Shown here: in pieces, positions 47,210 to 56,246 of the stretch
Layout of the letters: every line of letters begins with the position of its first letter
Position numbering within the stretch: the stretch's first letter is position 1
Assembly: GCF_009707385.1 (NCBI RefSeq)
Contig: NZ_CP046115.1
Span: forward strand, 3,596,001-3,660,000
Origin: Klebsiella oxytoca
GTDB taxonomy: Bacteria; Pseudomonadota; Gammaproteobacteria; Enterobacterales; Enterobacteriaceae
DNA length: 64,000 nt
Reading direction: 5' to 3'
Translations under genes and position numbers: made by a program
Notes under the pieces: model-generated
Databases searched by the model: none
What the model saw: only the letters and a program-made list of their open reading frames with translations
What the model was told of the DNA's origin: nothing

Positions 47210-48121
47210 CTACTTCAGTAGCCCTTTTTGTTGCAGATAGTCGGCGGCAACTTTCTTCGCATCCAGACCCTCTACCGCAATGCTGGCGTTCAGCTTTTGC
47301 AGCGTCTTTTCATCAAGGCTGGCAAATACCGGCTGAAGCCATTCGGCTACCTGCGGGTATTCTTTTAATACCGCTTCACGTATGACGGGCGCCGGCGCAT
47401 AAATCGGCTGCACGTTCTTTGGGTCGCTCAGAGTTTGCAGACCCAGCGCAGCAACCGGGCCATCGGTACCGTAGGCCATCGCCGCGTTAACGCCGGAGGT
47501 TTGCTGCGCCGCCGCTTTAATGGTCACCGCGGTATCGCCGCCCGCGAGCGACAGCAGCTGGTTTTGCTTAAGCTTAAAGTCGTAGGCTTTTTCAAAAGCC
47601 GGAAGCGCGTCCGGGCGTTCAATAAACTCCGCCGAGGCGGCCAGCTTAAAGTCACCGCCCTTTTGCAGATAGCCGGCAAGGTCGCTTAATGAAGAGAGGT
47701 TATTTTTCTCCGCCAGGTCCTGACGGACGGCGATAGTCCAGGTGTTGTTGGCCGGAGCCGGAGTCAGCCAGACGAGTTTGTTCTTTTCTGCATCCAGCTT
47801 TTTGACTTTTTCATAGCCCTGCTGCGCGTTTTTCCACGCCGGATCGTTCTCCTCCTTAAAGAAGAAAGCGCCGTTGCCGGTATATTCCGGGTAAATGTCC
47901 AGCTCGCCGGCGGTTATCGCCCCGCGAACCACCGGAGTAGTGCCGAGCTGGATTTTATTGACGGTTTTCACGCCGTGGTTTTCCAGCACCTGCAAAATAA
48001 TATTGCCCAGCAGCGCCCCTTCGGTATCGATTTTTGAACCGACCTTCACCGGCTCCGCCGCCTGCAGCGGCAGGCTAATCAGGGCCGCCAGCGCACCTGT
48101 GCAAATAGTTGCCTTTATCAT
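47210..48121 (-). CDS. osmF: Osmoprotectant-binding protein OsmF
   Basis: 303-residue periplasmic binding protein (OpuAC/ProX family). The signal peptide is about residues 1-21 ([16 protein letters not shown]). I use ATG 48121, 8 bases after GAGGG; a GTG two codons upstream is possible. The body matches E. coli OsmF ([55 protein letters not shown]). First gene of the importer operon. Confidence 0.95.
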   Translation of the reverse strand: MIKATICTGALAALISLPLQAAEPVKVGSKIDTEGALLGNIILQVLENHGVKTVNKIQLGTTPVVRGAITAGELDIYPEYTGNGAFFFKEENDPAWKNAQQGYEKVKKLDAEKNKLVWLTPAPANNTWTIAVRQDLAEKNNLSSLSDLAGYLQKGGDFKLAASAEFIERPDALPAFEKAYDFKLKQNQLLSLAGGDTAVTIKAAAQQTSGVNAAMAYGTDGPVAALGLQTLSDPKNVQPIYAPAPVIREAVLKEYPQVAEWLQPVFASLDEKTLQKLNASIAVEGLDAKKVAADYLQQKGLLK

Positions 48122-48197
48122 CCCCACATCCCTCTTTTAATTTGCGCCCCATTAACAGGAGCTTAAGAGAGAAGCGTAGTTCATTCAGGGCGGAGCA

Positions 48198-48228
48198 GAA
48201 AAAGAAAAGGCCGATAATCGGCCTTAAG
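48198..48228 (-). terminator. Terminator after bglX
   Basis: Palindrome AAGGCCGATAATCGGCCTT (48208-48226), read leftward, is followed by TTTCTTTTTC. It ends bglX transcription before the osmF promoter. Confidence 0.88.
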
Positions 48229-48310
48229 GATTTATAACAAATTCGCATTAGATATTATGCGCGTATTTCTGCCGGGCGGCGGCTGGCGCCTTACCCGGCA
48301 GTTTCCTCTG

Positions 48311-50608
48311 TTACAGCAGCTCAAATTCGCTCTGCTTCACGCGAGCGGAATCGACGCCAATAAAGACGTTGAATTTACCCGGCTCGGCATCGTACTTCAT
48401 CTGCTGGTTCCAGAACTTCAACGCCTCAACGTCAATCGGGAAGCTGATGGTTTGCGTTTCACCGGCTTTAAGCGTCACCTTCTTAAAGCCGCGCAGCATT
48501 TTAACCGGGCGGCTCATGGAGGCGGTGACGTCCTGCAGATAAAGCTGAATCACCGTCGCGCCTTCGCGTTTACCGGTGTTGGTCACCTGCACGCTGGCGG
48601 TAACGCTGCCGTCACGCTGCATGGTCGGCGCCGACATTTTCACGTCGGAAACGCTAAAAGTGGTGTAGCTCAGCCCGTAGCCAAATGGATAAAGCGGACC
48701 GTTGGCCTCGTCGAAGTAGCGCGAAGTGTACTTATTCGGCTTATCCGCATTGTACGGACGGCCGGTATTGAGGTGGCTGTAGTAGGTTGGGATCTGTCCG
48801 ACCGAACGCGGGAAGGACATCGGCAGCTTGCCCGACGGGTTATAGTCGCCGAACAGCACATCGGCAATAGCGTTGCCGCCTTCGGTACCAGCGAACCAGG
48901 TTTCCAGTATGGCATCAGCCTGCTGGTCTTCTTTCACCAGCGCCAGCGGGCGACCGTTCATCAGCACCAGCACCAGCGGCTTGCCGGTGGCCTTCAGGGC
49001 GCTAATCAGGTCACGCTGGCTTTGCGGCAGAGTGATGTCGGTACGGCTGGAGGCTTCATGGGCCATGCCCTGCGCTTCGCCAACGACGGCAACCACCACG
49101 TCAGACTGCTGCGCCGCCGCCACCGCTTCATCAATCATTTCCTGCGCCGGGCGCGGGTCTACCTGTACCGCTTTCTCATACAGATTGAGAAAGTCGACAA
49201 TGCCTTTATCATCCGTGACGTTGGCGCCTTTGGCATAGATTATCTTGCCTTTGTCGCCCAGCGCGTTCTGCATCCCCGTCAACAAGGTCACCGACTGTTC
49301 GGTAGAACCTGCCGCCGACCAGCTGCCCATCATGTCGCGTTTGCTGTCGGCAAGGGGACCAATCACCGCGATAGTGCCCGATTTTTTCAGCGGTAGCGTA
49401 TCAAGACGATTTTTCAGTAATACCAGGCTTTCCCGCGCCACTTCACGCGCTTCTTTGCGGTGCAGTCGGCTTTCGGCGTTGTTGTCCTGCGGGTCGGACT
49501 CTTTCGGCCCCAGGTGGCTGTACGGGTCGTTAAACAGGCCCATATCGTACTTGACGTTGAGTACGTGGCGCGTGGCATCATCCAACTCAGCCATTGTCAC
49601 CTTACCGGACTTCACCAGATCGGGCAGATATTTGCTGTAGTACTCGTCGCTCATACTCATATTAATGCCGGACTTCAGCGCCACCCGCACCGCATCTTGC
49701 GGATCAGACGCCACGCCGTGCTTGATCAGCTCTTTAATCGCTCCGTGGTCGGAGACGGTGATGCCTTTGAAGCCCCACTGCTCGCGCAGCACGTCCTTCA
49801 GTAGCCAGGAATCGGAGGTCGCCGGGGTGCCGTTGAGCGAGTTAAGCGCCACCATTACCGCCCCGCTTCCCGCGTCCAGTCCGGCTTTGTACGGCGGCAT
49901 ATAGTCGTTGAACAGACGCTGCGGACTCATATCGACGGAGTTGTACTCTTTGCCGCCTTCCACCGCGCCGTAGGCGGCAAAGTGCTTAACGCTGGTCATC
50001 ACCGAGTACCTGTCCGCCGGGCTTTTGCCCTGCATCGATTTCACCATCTCTTCACCCATCACGGTGGTGAGATAAGTGTCTTCACCGAAGCCTTCCGAGG
50101 CGCGTCCCCAGCGCGGGTCGCGGGAAACATCGACCATCGGCGCCCAGGTCATATTCAGGCCGTCGTCGGCCGCTTCATAAGCCGAAATCCGCCCGACGGT
50201 ATTTACCGCGTCGAGATTAAAAGAAGAGGCCAGGCCAAGGGTTATCGGGAACACCGTACGCTGGCCGTGCAGCACGTCAAAAGCGAAAAACAGCGGGATT
50301 TTCAGGCGGCTGAGTTCCATCACCTGATCCTGCATAGCGCGGATGTCATGGCGGGTGACGGTGTTAAAAATCGCCCCTACCTGACCATCCTTAATCATTT
50401 CGCGGATGGCTTCTTTCGGGTTATCCGGGCCGACGCTAATCAAGCGCAGCTGACCGATTTTTTCATCCACCGTCATTTTAGTCAGCAGTTCCGTCACAAA
50501 CGCATCCCGCGCCTGCGGCGTTAAGGGATGATTGCCGAACAATTCATCCGCCAGCGCGGGTTGCAGCGCCAGACTCACCGCGACGCCTACAGTACAAAGC
50601 CATTTCAT
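48311..50608 (-). CDS. bglX: Periplasmic beta-glucosidase BglX (GH3)
   Basis: 765-residue periplasmic glycoside hydrolase. Signal peptide about residues 1-20 (QPALADELFG). N-terminal GH3 domain with the nucleophile Asp in GITVSDHGAI, then GH3 C-terminal and fibronectin-like domains (TSRYFDEANGPLYPFGYGLS; ATVIQLYLQDVTASMSRPVK). It cleaves beta-glucosides outside the cytoplasm, unlike the phospho-beta-glucosidase at 58664. Length matches E. coli. Confidence 0.96.
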   Translation of the reverse strand: MKWLCTVGVAVSLALQPALADELFGNHPLTPQARDAFVTELLTKMTVDEKIGQLRLISVGPDNPKEAIREMIKDGQVGAIFNTVTRHDIRAMQDQVMELSRLKIPLFFAFDVLHGQRTVFPITLGLASSFNLDAVNTVGRISAYEAADDGLNMTWAPMVDVSRDPRWGRASEGFGEDTYLTTVMGEEMVKSMQGKSPADRYSVMTSVKHFAAYGAVEGGKEYNSVDMSPQRLFNDYMPPYKAGLDAGSGAVMVALNSLNGTPATSDSWLLKDVLREQWGFKGITVSDHGAIKELIKHGVASDPQDAVRVALKSGINMSMSDEYYSKYLPDLVKSGKVTMAELDDATRHVLNVKYDMGLFNDPYSHLGPKESDPQDNNAESRLHRKEAREVARESLVLLKNRLDTLPLKKSGTIAVIGPLADSKRDMMGSWSAAGSTEQSVTLLTGMQNALGDKGKIIYAKGANVTDDKGIVDFLNLYEKAVQVDPRPAQEMIDEAVAAAQQSDVVVAVVGEAQGMAHEASSRTDITLPQSQRDLISALKATGKPLVLVLMNGRPLALVKEDQQADAILETWFAGTEGGNAIADVLFGDYNPSGKLPMSFPRSVGQIPTYYSHLNTGRPYNADKPNKYTSRYFDEANGPLYPFGYGLSYTTFSVSDVKMSAPTMQRDGSVTASVQVTNTGKREGATVIQLYLQDVTASMSRPVKMLRGFKKVTLKAGETQTISFPIDVEALKFWNQQMKYDAEPGKFNVFIGVDSARVKQSEFELL

Positions 50609-50801
50609 TTTTATCCCTCATTGTTCCAGTCGGCCAGTTCGGCGAAAAGATAGCAAAAATCGAAGTCTGCCATAAACATAAACGAGACGCCTGCAGAAAG
50701 CGCGCGTTCTACTCTGATTTTTCGAAACATTGATGCATCAAATTGTCATACAAAGCGCTATTCTTATTTTTAATAATTTGTACCACCACAAGGAGTGGAA
50801 C

Positions 50802-52544
50802 ATGTCATCTGCAATAACCAATAACAACGCTTTTCTGTCTGAACTGACCCGGCTGGTCGGCTCTTCCCATCTGCTCACCGACCCGGCTAAAACCCAGCGC
50901 TACCGTAAAGGCTTCCGCTCAGGCCAGGGCGAAGCGCTGGCGGTGGTTTTTCCCGGTACGCTGCTGGAGCTGTGGCGGGTACTGAATGCCTGTGTGAACG
51001 CCGATAAAATCATTCTGATGCAGGCGGCAAATACCGGCCTGACCGAAGGCTCTACGCCGAACGGCAATGATTATGACCGCGATATCGTTATTATCAGCAC
51101 CCTCCGTCTGGATAAACTGCATCTGCTGGATAAAGGCGAGCAGGTGCTGGCCTACCCCGGCACGACGCTCTATTCGCTGGAAAAAGCGCTGAAGCCGCTG
51201 GGACGCGAACCGCACTCGGTTATTGGCTCATCCTGCATCGGGGCATCGGTGGTCGGCGGCATCTGCAACAATTCCGGCGGCTCGCTGGTTCAGCGCGGCC
51301 CGGCGTACACCGAAATGTCGCTCTACGCGCAAATCGATGAAGCCGGTAAGCTGACGCTGGTGAACCACCTCGGCATCGACCTCGGCACTACGCCGGAACA
51401 GATCCTCAGCCGCCTTGACGATGAACGGATCAAAGATGAGGATGTGCGCCACGATGGCCGTCACGCGCACGATCATGATTACGTCACCCGCGTGCGCGAC
51501 GTGAATGCCGACACCCCGGCGCGCTACAATGCCGACCCGGATCGCCTGTTTGAATCTTCCGGCTGCGCCGGCAAGCTGGCGGTGTTCGCCGTGCGCCTCG
51601 ATACTTTCCCGGCGGAAAAACGCCAGCAGGTGTTTTATATCGGCACCAACCGGCCGGAAGTACTGACCGAAATTCGCCGCCATATTCTCGCCGGGTTCAA
51701 CAATTTACCGGTGGCGGGCGAGTATATGCACCGCGATATTTACGACATCGCCGAGCAGTACGGTAAAGATACCTTTCTGATGATCGACAAGCTCGGCACC
51801 GATAAAATGCCCTTCTTCTTCACCATGAAGGGTCGCACCGATGCGATGCTGGAAAAAGTGTCGCTGTTTAAGCCGCACTTCACCGACCGCTTTATGCAAA
51901 AGCTGGGGCACGTCTTCCCGGCGCATCTGCCGGAGCGAATGAAGGCATGGCGTGATAAATACGAACACCATCTGTTGCTGAAGATGGCGGGCGATGGCAT
52001 CGAAGAGGCCCAGGCCTGGCTTGGAGAATATTTCCAGAACGCCGAAGGTGACTTCTTCGTCTGTACCGCCGAAGAGGGCAGCAAAGCCTTTCTGCATCGT
52101 TTTGCCGCCGCAGGCGCGGCGATTCGCTATCAGGCGGTGCACGCGGATGAAGTGGAAGATATTCTGGCGCTGGATATCGCCCTGCGCCGTAACGATACTG
52201 AATGGTTTGAGCAGCTTCCCGCCGATATCGATAGCCAGCTGGTGCATAAGCTCTATTACGGACACTTTATGTGCCACGTTTTCCATCAGGATTACATCGT
52301 GAAAAAAGGCGTCGACGCCCACGCGCTGAAAGAGAAAATGCTGGCTTTGCTGAAGGAGCGAGGCGCTCAGTATCCGGCCGAGCACAACGTCGGCCATCTG
52401 TATGAAGCGCCGGACAGTTTAAAACGCTTCTATCGCGAAAACGATCCAACCAACAGCATGAACCCGGGGATCGGCAAAACCAGTAAGCAAAAATACTGGG
52501 GTGAAGCTCAGGATAAAGCGGCTGGCGCCACCGACCCGCAATAA
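50802..52544 (+). CDS. dld: FAD-dependent D-lactate dehydrogenase Dld
   Basis: 580-residue peripheral membrane flavoenzyme that oxidises D-lactate to pyruvate and feeds electrons to quinone. FAD-binding region includes LMQAANTGLTEGSTPNGNDY and SVIGSSCIGASVVGG; the C-terminal membrane-binding and cap domains follow (NDTEWFEQLPADIDSQLVHK). I use ATG 50802 after AAGGAG; the earlier ATG at 50730 lies in the promoter region. It is a few residues longer at the C-terminus than E. coli Dld (571). Confidence 0.95.
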   Translation: MSSAITNNNAFLSELTRLVGSSHLLTDPAKTQRYRKGFRSGQGEALAVVFPGTLLELWRVLNACVNADKIILMQAANTGLTEGSTPNGNDYDRDIVIISTLRLDKLHLLDKGEQVLAYPGTTLYSLEKALKPLGREPHSVIGSSCIGASVVGGICNNSGGSLVQRGPAYTEMSLYAQIDEAGKLTLVNHLGIDLGTTPEQILSRLDDERIKDEDVRHDGRHAHDHDYVTRVRDVNADTPARYNADPDRLFESSGCAGKLAVFAVRLDTFPAEKRQQVFYIGTNRPEVLTEIRRHILAGFNNLPVAGEYMHRDIYDIAEQYGKDTFLMIDKLGTDKMPFFFTMKGRTDAMLEKVSLFKPHFTDRFMQKLGHVFPAHLPERMKAWRDKYEHHLLLKMAGDGIEEAQAWLGEYFQNAEGDFFVCTAEEGSKAFLHRFAAAGAAIRYQAVHADEVEDILALDIALRRNDTEWFEQLPADIDSQLVHKLYYGHFMCHVFHQDYIVKKGVDAHALKEKMLALLKERGAQYPAEHNVGHLYEAPDSLKRFYRENDPTNSMNPGIGKTSKQKYWGEAQDKAAGATDPQ

Positions 52545-52640
52545 TCTGCATGTAAGGGCTATTCAGTCGCCGGGCTTCTGTATTACGCTGCACGCCGGAG
52601 AAACTCCTTCTCCGGCAAACCCGCGTAAGGAACCCCGAAC

Positions 52641-53195
52641 ATGCCCGCAGTGGATAAATTACACGACGCTGACTTAGAGATCCGCGAAGCGCTTCCCGAT
52701 GACGCCCACGCCATCGCCGCGCTGTACGTCTGGCACGTACTCAATGGACGCGCCTCTTTTGAAGAGATCCCTCCAACCGTTGATGAGATGCGCAAACGTA
52801 TAAAAACCGTGCGCGATAGCGGGCTGCCATGGCTGGTTGCTCTGTGGCGCGGAACCATCGTCGGCTATTGCTACGCTACCTTTTACCGCCCGCGTCCGGC
52901 CTATCGCTACACCCTCGAAGAGTCGATTTACGTGGAAGCGGGAATGGGTGGACGCGGTATCGGCAGCGCCCTGCTCTCCCGCTTAATTGAGAAATGCGAG
53001 CAGGGGCCGTGGCGACAAATGCTGGCGATTATCGGCGACGGGCACAGTAATGCCGGGTCGATTGCCATTCATAAGAAGTTTGGTTTTAGCGAAGTGGGCC
53101 AGCTGCGCAGCGTCGGCTACAAGATGGGTGACTGGCGGGACACTTTGATTATGCAGCGTCAGCTCGGCGACGGCGACTGGACGCTGCCGGAGTAA
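52641..53195 (+). CDS. GNAT N-acetyltransferase (phosphinothricin/methionine-sulfoximine type)
   Basis: 184 residues. The acetyl-CoA loop is GMGGRGIGSALLSRLIEKCE and the substrate half has IREALPDDAHAIAALYVWHV and RASFEEIPPTVDEM. The C-terminal NAGSIAIHKKFGFSEVGQLR and VGYKMGDWRDTLIMQR segments are typical of the Pat/Bar and MddA-like group, which acetylates amino-acid analogues. Its last 40 bases are repeated at 53502-53537. Substrate unknown. Confidence 0.85.
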   Translation: MPAVDKLHDADLEIREALPDDAHAIAALYVWHVLNGRASFEEIPPTVDEMRKRIKTVRDSGLPWLVALWRGTIVGYCYATFYRPRPAYRYTLEESIYVEAGMGGRGIGSALLSRLIEKCEQGPWRQMLAIIGDGHSNAGSIAIHKKFGFSEVGQLRSVGYKMGDWRDTLIMQRQLGDGDWTLPE

Positions 53196-53205
53196 TTCTC
53201 TACCG

Positions 53206-53700
53206 AAGGGACGGGAACCGTTCAGCATCGCGGGTAAACGGTAGCCCGGACAGGCGCGCTGGCTCCACTTCCGGGAAATTCCCGGCTCACGCTGCGCTCA
53301 GCCGGGCTACGGTTAGCGAAGCAACCCTCTTCCAAAGGGCGCGGGAGCCGTTCGACGCCGCGGTTAAACGGTAGCCCGGACAGGTGCGCTGGCTCCGCCT
53401 CCGGGAAATTCCCGGCTCACGCTGCGCTCAGCCGGGCTACGGTTCAGCGCAGTTCTGTAGTTCTGTAGCCCGGAAAGGCGCACGCGCCGCAATCCGGGGG
53501 AAGCTCGGCGACTGGACGCTGCCGGAGTAATTCTCTTTCAAAGGGAGTGGGAACCGTTCAGCGCCGCGGGTAAACGGTAGCCCGGACAGGTGCACTGGCT
53601 CCGCCTCCGGAAAACCCCGGCTCACGCTGCGCTCAGCCGGGCTACGGTTCAGCGCCGTTCTGTAGCCCGGATAAGGCGCTCGCGCCGCAATCCGGGGGAA
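53206..53700. repeat. Repeat block with three ~110-bp units and a duplicated gene tail
   Basis: Three similar units start at AAGGG (53206, 53335, 53541), each running through CGGTAGCCCGGACAGG, CCGGCTCACGCTGCGCTCAG and CCGGGCTACGGTT. Two shorter REP elements (CTGTAGCCCGG..GCGCCGCAATCCGGGGG) follow units 2 and 3. Between them, 53502-53537 repeats the last codons of the GNAT gene (CTCGGCGACTGGACGCTGCC and on through AGTAATTCTCT). The block is thus a segmental tandem duplication of gene tail plus REP elements. Confidence 0.85.
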
Positions 53701-53706
53701 GTCAGG

Positions 53707-54654
53707 TTAATCATTCTGCGCGGTCTGCGCGCCGCCTTTCAGCATCGCATCGGCCATCTGCGCTTCACGCTGCTTCTTATAGCTAAGCGCGGAAGCCGGA
53801 ACCGGCATCACCTTCCCGGTTTCAATCCACGTTCTCAGACGACTGGCGTCGGCAAAATGGGTATATTTGCCAAACGCATCCATCACCACCAGCGCCACCG
53901 GGCGCTGATTAATCACCGTGCGCATGATCAGACAGTGGCCCGCCGCGTTAGTAAAACCGGTTTTAGTCAGCTGAATATTCCAGTTATCGCGATACACCAG
54001 ATGGTTGGTATTACGGAACGGCAGCGTATAGGCCGGATGGGCAAAGGTCGCCATATCCTCTTTGGTGGTGCTCAACTGACCGATCAGCGGATACTGCTCG
54101 CTGGCGATCAGCAGTTTAGTCAGATCGCGCGCGGTGGAGACGTTGTGAATCGACAGGCCCGTTGGTTCAACGTAGCGGGTACGGGTCATGCCCAGCGCCT
54201 GCGCTTTGGCGTTCATCGCGCGAATAAAGGCGTTGTAGCCTCCCGGATAATGGTGCGCCAGGCTGGCGGCGGCGCGGTTTTCTGACGACATCAGCGCCAG
54301 CAGCAGCATATTGCGGCGGCTGATTTGGCTGTTCAGGCGGACGCGTGAATAAATCCCTTTCATTTCAGGCGTCTGGCTGATATCCACGGTCAGCATTTCG
54401 TCAAGCGGTAGATGGGCATCGAGCACCACCATCGCGGTCATCACCTTGGTGATCGACGCCATCGGACGAACCAGATCCGGCTGGCTGGCATAAATAATTT
54501 TTTTGCTGGCAAGATCGACGATCATCGCGCTGCCGGAAGCAATATCCGGCTGAGATGCGGCCACCGCCGCGGAGGTTTTAGCCATCGCCTGGGGCGCAAA
54601 AGGCACAGCCAGCAGCAAAGTCAGGCTGAGCAAAGAAACTCGAAATTTGGTCAT
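53707..54654 (-). CDS. pbpG: D-alanyl-D-alanine endopeptidase PbpG (PBP7)
   Basis: 315-residue periplasmic penicillin-binding protein that cuts crosslinks in peptidoglycan. Signal peptide about residues 1-25. Active-site motifs: SITK (Ser67, Lys70), SSEN (SxN) and [11 protein letters not shown] (KTG). ATG 54654 ([11 protein letters not shown]) matches E. coli MPKFRVSLF. The stop is right after the repeat block. Confidence 0.96.
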   Translation of the reverse strand: MTKFRVSLLSLTLLLAVPFAPQAMAKTSAAVAASQPDIASGSAMIVDLASKKIIYASQPDLVRPMASITKVMTAMVVLDAHLPLDEMLTVDISQTPEMKGIYSRVRLNSQISRRNMLLLALMSSENRAAASLAHHYPGGYNAFIRAMNAKAQALGMTRTRYVEPTGLSIHNVSTARDLTKLLIASEQYPLIGQLSTTKEDMATFAHPAYTLPFRNTNHLVYRDNWNIQLTKTGFTNAAGHCLIMRTVINQRPVALVVMDAFGKYTHFADASRLRTWIETGKVMPVPASALSYKKQREAQMADAMLKGGAQTAQND

Positions 54655-54829
54655 CATGAGCATTCTGAAAAGTATTTTTGCACGTTATGAACGTACGCCG
54701 CGGCGTTGGGGTGGTAACGCCGCTGGCAAAAATCATCATAACCTGTCAGAACGCGAGCTGGCTAATAAGAATCGTGAACAAATGCTGCATTGCCGACATA
54801 AAAACCTATTTATGCCGGCAATGAGTTAA

Positions 54830-55417
54830 TCAGAAGAGCCGATATCCGTAGCCCCAGAGGATCACGGTGATAGCGAGCAGCACTTCCAGCACCAGAACGC
54901 CTATCGCCAGGGTCGAACTGGCAAAGCTCAGCCCCTCTTCCTTATTGATCCCAAGAAAGGTTGGAATACCAAGATACAACAGATAGCCGGTATAAAGCAG
55001 CGCGATGGTTCCCACCAGCGCGCACAGCCACACCAGCGGATAAAGCGCCACAATCCCGCTCAGGAAAATCGGCGTAGCGACATAACCGGCAAAAACCATA
55101 CAGCGTTTAAGCGAAGGCCGCTGCGGATAGCTGCGTGCCATCCACCAGATAACCCGCCCCATCACCGCTACCCCGGCAAGCATCACGGCATAAAACAGTA
55201 CCGCCAGCGCCAGACCGGTCATCAGCGACAGTTTTATCACCGTGCCATCGCCGAAGTTCCAGCCCAGCTGCGTGGTGCCAATAAAAGCGCAAATTACCGG
55301 CACCGCCGCCATCACCAGCACATGATGCGTATAGTGATGCGAAACGGTCTCGTTTTCGTTTTTAATAACGCTCATCTCTTGATTTGGATGAGAGAAGAGT
55401 CCCCAGACATGGTTCAT
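54830..55417 (-). CDS. yohC: YohC, Yip1-family inner-membrane protein
   Basis: 195 residues, as in E. coli. About five hydrophobic segments after a polar N-terminus (MNHVWGLFSHPNQEMSVIKN). I use ATG 55417; the longer frame is unconserved. Yip1-domain membrane proteins have no firm bacterial role. It is divergent from yohD. Confidence 0.92.
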   Translation of the reverse strand: MNHVWGLFSHPNQEMSVIKNENETVSHHYTHHVLVMAAVPVICAFIGTTQLGWNFGDGTVIKLSLMTGLALAVLFYAVMLAGVAVMGRVIWWMARSYPQRPSLKRCMVFAGYVATPIFLSGIVALYPLVWLCALVGTIALLYTGYLLYLGIPTFLGINKEEGLSFASSTLAIGVLVLEVLLAITVILWGYGYRLF

Positions 55418-55571
55418 AGCGTCCCCCTTGTCACGGCGTGGTACAGCACTAATCCAAGTATAATTCACCTTATCGATTATTTTGTGCGCAACGATAAAAA
55501 TGCCCTTCCCCGCATTTTCATCAACAGGGTGTATGATTAAAGGAATGACGTGGTAAGGAGTTTATCTTTAT

Positions 55572-56141
55572 ATGGATATCAATAACCTGATTTCCCAGTA
55601 CGGCTACGCGGCGCTGGTCATCGGCAGCATGGCGGAAGGTGAAACCATCACTCTGCTTGGCGGCGTGGCGGCGCATCAGGGATTATTGAAGTTCTGGCTG
55701 GTGGTTATTTCGGTCGCTCTCGGGGGAATGATCGGCGATCAGCTGCTTTATTTACTCGGCAGACGCTTTGGCGGGCGCATTCTGCGGCGGTTTTCGCGCC
55801 ATAAAAAGCGAATTGAGAAGGCGCAGCGCATGATTCAGCGCCGACCCTATCTGTTTGTTATCGGCACCCGTTTTATGTACGGCTTTCGGGTGATTGGGCC
55901 ATTGCTGATTGGCGCCAGCCGTCTTCCACCGAAGGTTTTCCTGCCGCTGAATATCCTCGGTGCGCTGGTCTGGGCGTTGATCTTTACCACTCTCGGTTAT
56001 CTCGGCGGCGAAGCGATCGGCCCGTGGCTGCACAATCTGGATGCGCATCTGAAACATTGGATCTGGCTGATTCTGGCGGTAGCGCTGGTGGTTGCGGCGC
56101 ACTGGTGGCTTAAGCGCCGCGAGGCGAAGAAGAAAGAGTGA
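55572..56141 (+). CDS. yohD: YohD, DedA-family membrane protein
   Basis: 189-residue DedA/SNARE-associated membrane protein with the conserved GSMAEGETITLLGGVAAHQG start, the FGGRILRRFSRHKK segment and the GTRFMYGFRVIGPLLIGASR re-entrant region. DedA proteins are lipid scramblases or transporters needed for envelope homeostasis. GGAG precedes ATG 55572. Confidence 0.94.
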   Translation: MDINNLISQYGYAALVIGSMAEGETITLLGGVAAHQGLLKFWLVVISVALGGMIGDQLLYLLGRRFGGRILRRFSRHKKRIEKAQRMIQRRPYLFVIGTRFMYGFRVIGPLLIGASRLPPKVFLPLNILGALVWALIFTTLGYLGGEAIGPWLHNLDAHLKHWIWLILAVALVVAAHWWLKRREAKKKE

Positions 56142-56240
56142 CGAGAGTTCCCGGATGGCGGCGTAAACGCCTTATCCGGGCTACAAACTCTACAGACCAC
56201 GTAATCTGTAGCCCGGCTAAGCGTAGCGCGAGCCGGAGAA
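56142..56240. repeat. REP-like pair between yohD and mdtQ
   Basis: Facing elements CCCGGATGGCGGCGTAAACG..TTATCCGGGCTAC and GTAGCCCGGCTAAGCGTAGC lie between convergent genes, a usual BIME position. Confidence 0.75.
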
Positions 56241-56246
56241 ACAGAG

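Noticed and set aside
48257..49396. 379-codon rightward frame opposite bglX
   Set aside because: Antisense shadow of the GH3 gene; composition is His/Arg-rich as expected for reverse reading of biased codons.
52594..52616. Hairpin GCCGGAGA/TCTCCGGC between dld and the GNAT gene as a terminator
   Set aside because: No T run follows; could be a weak mRNA stem only.
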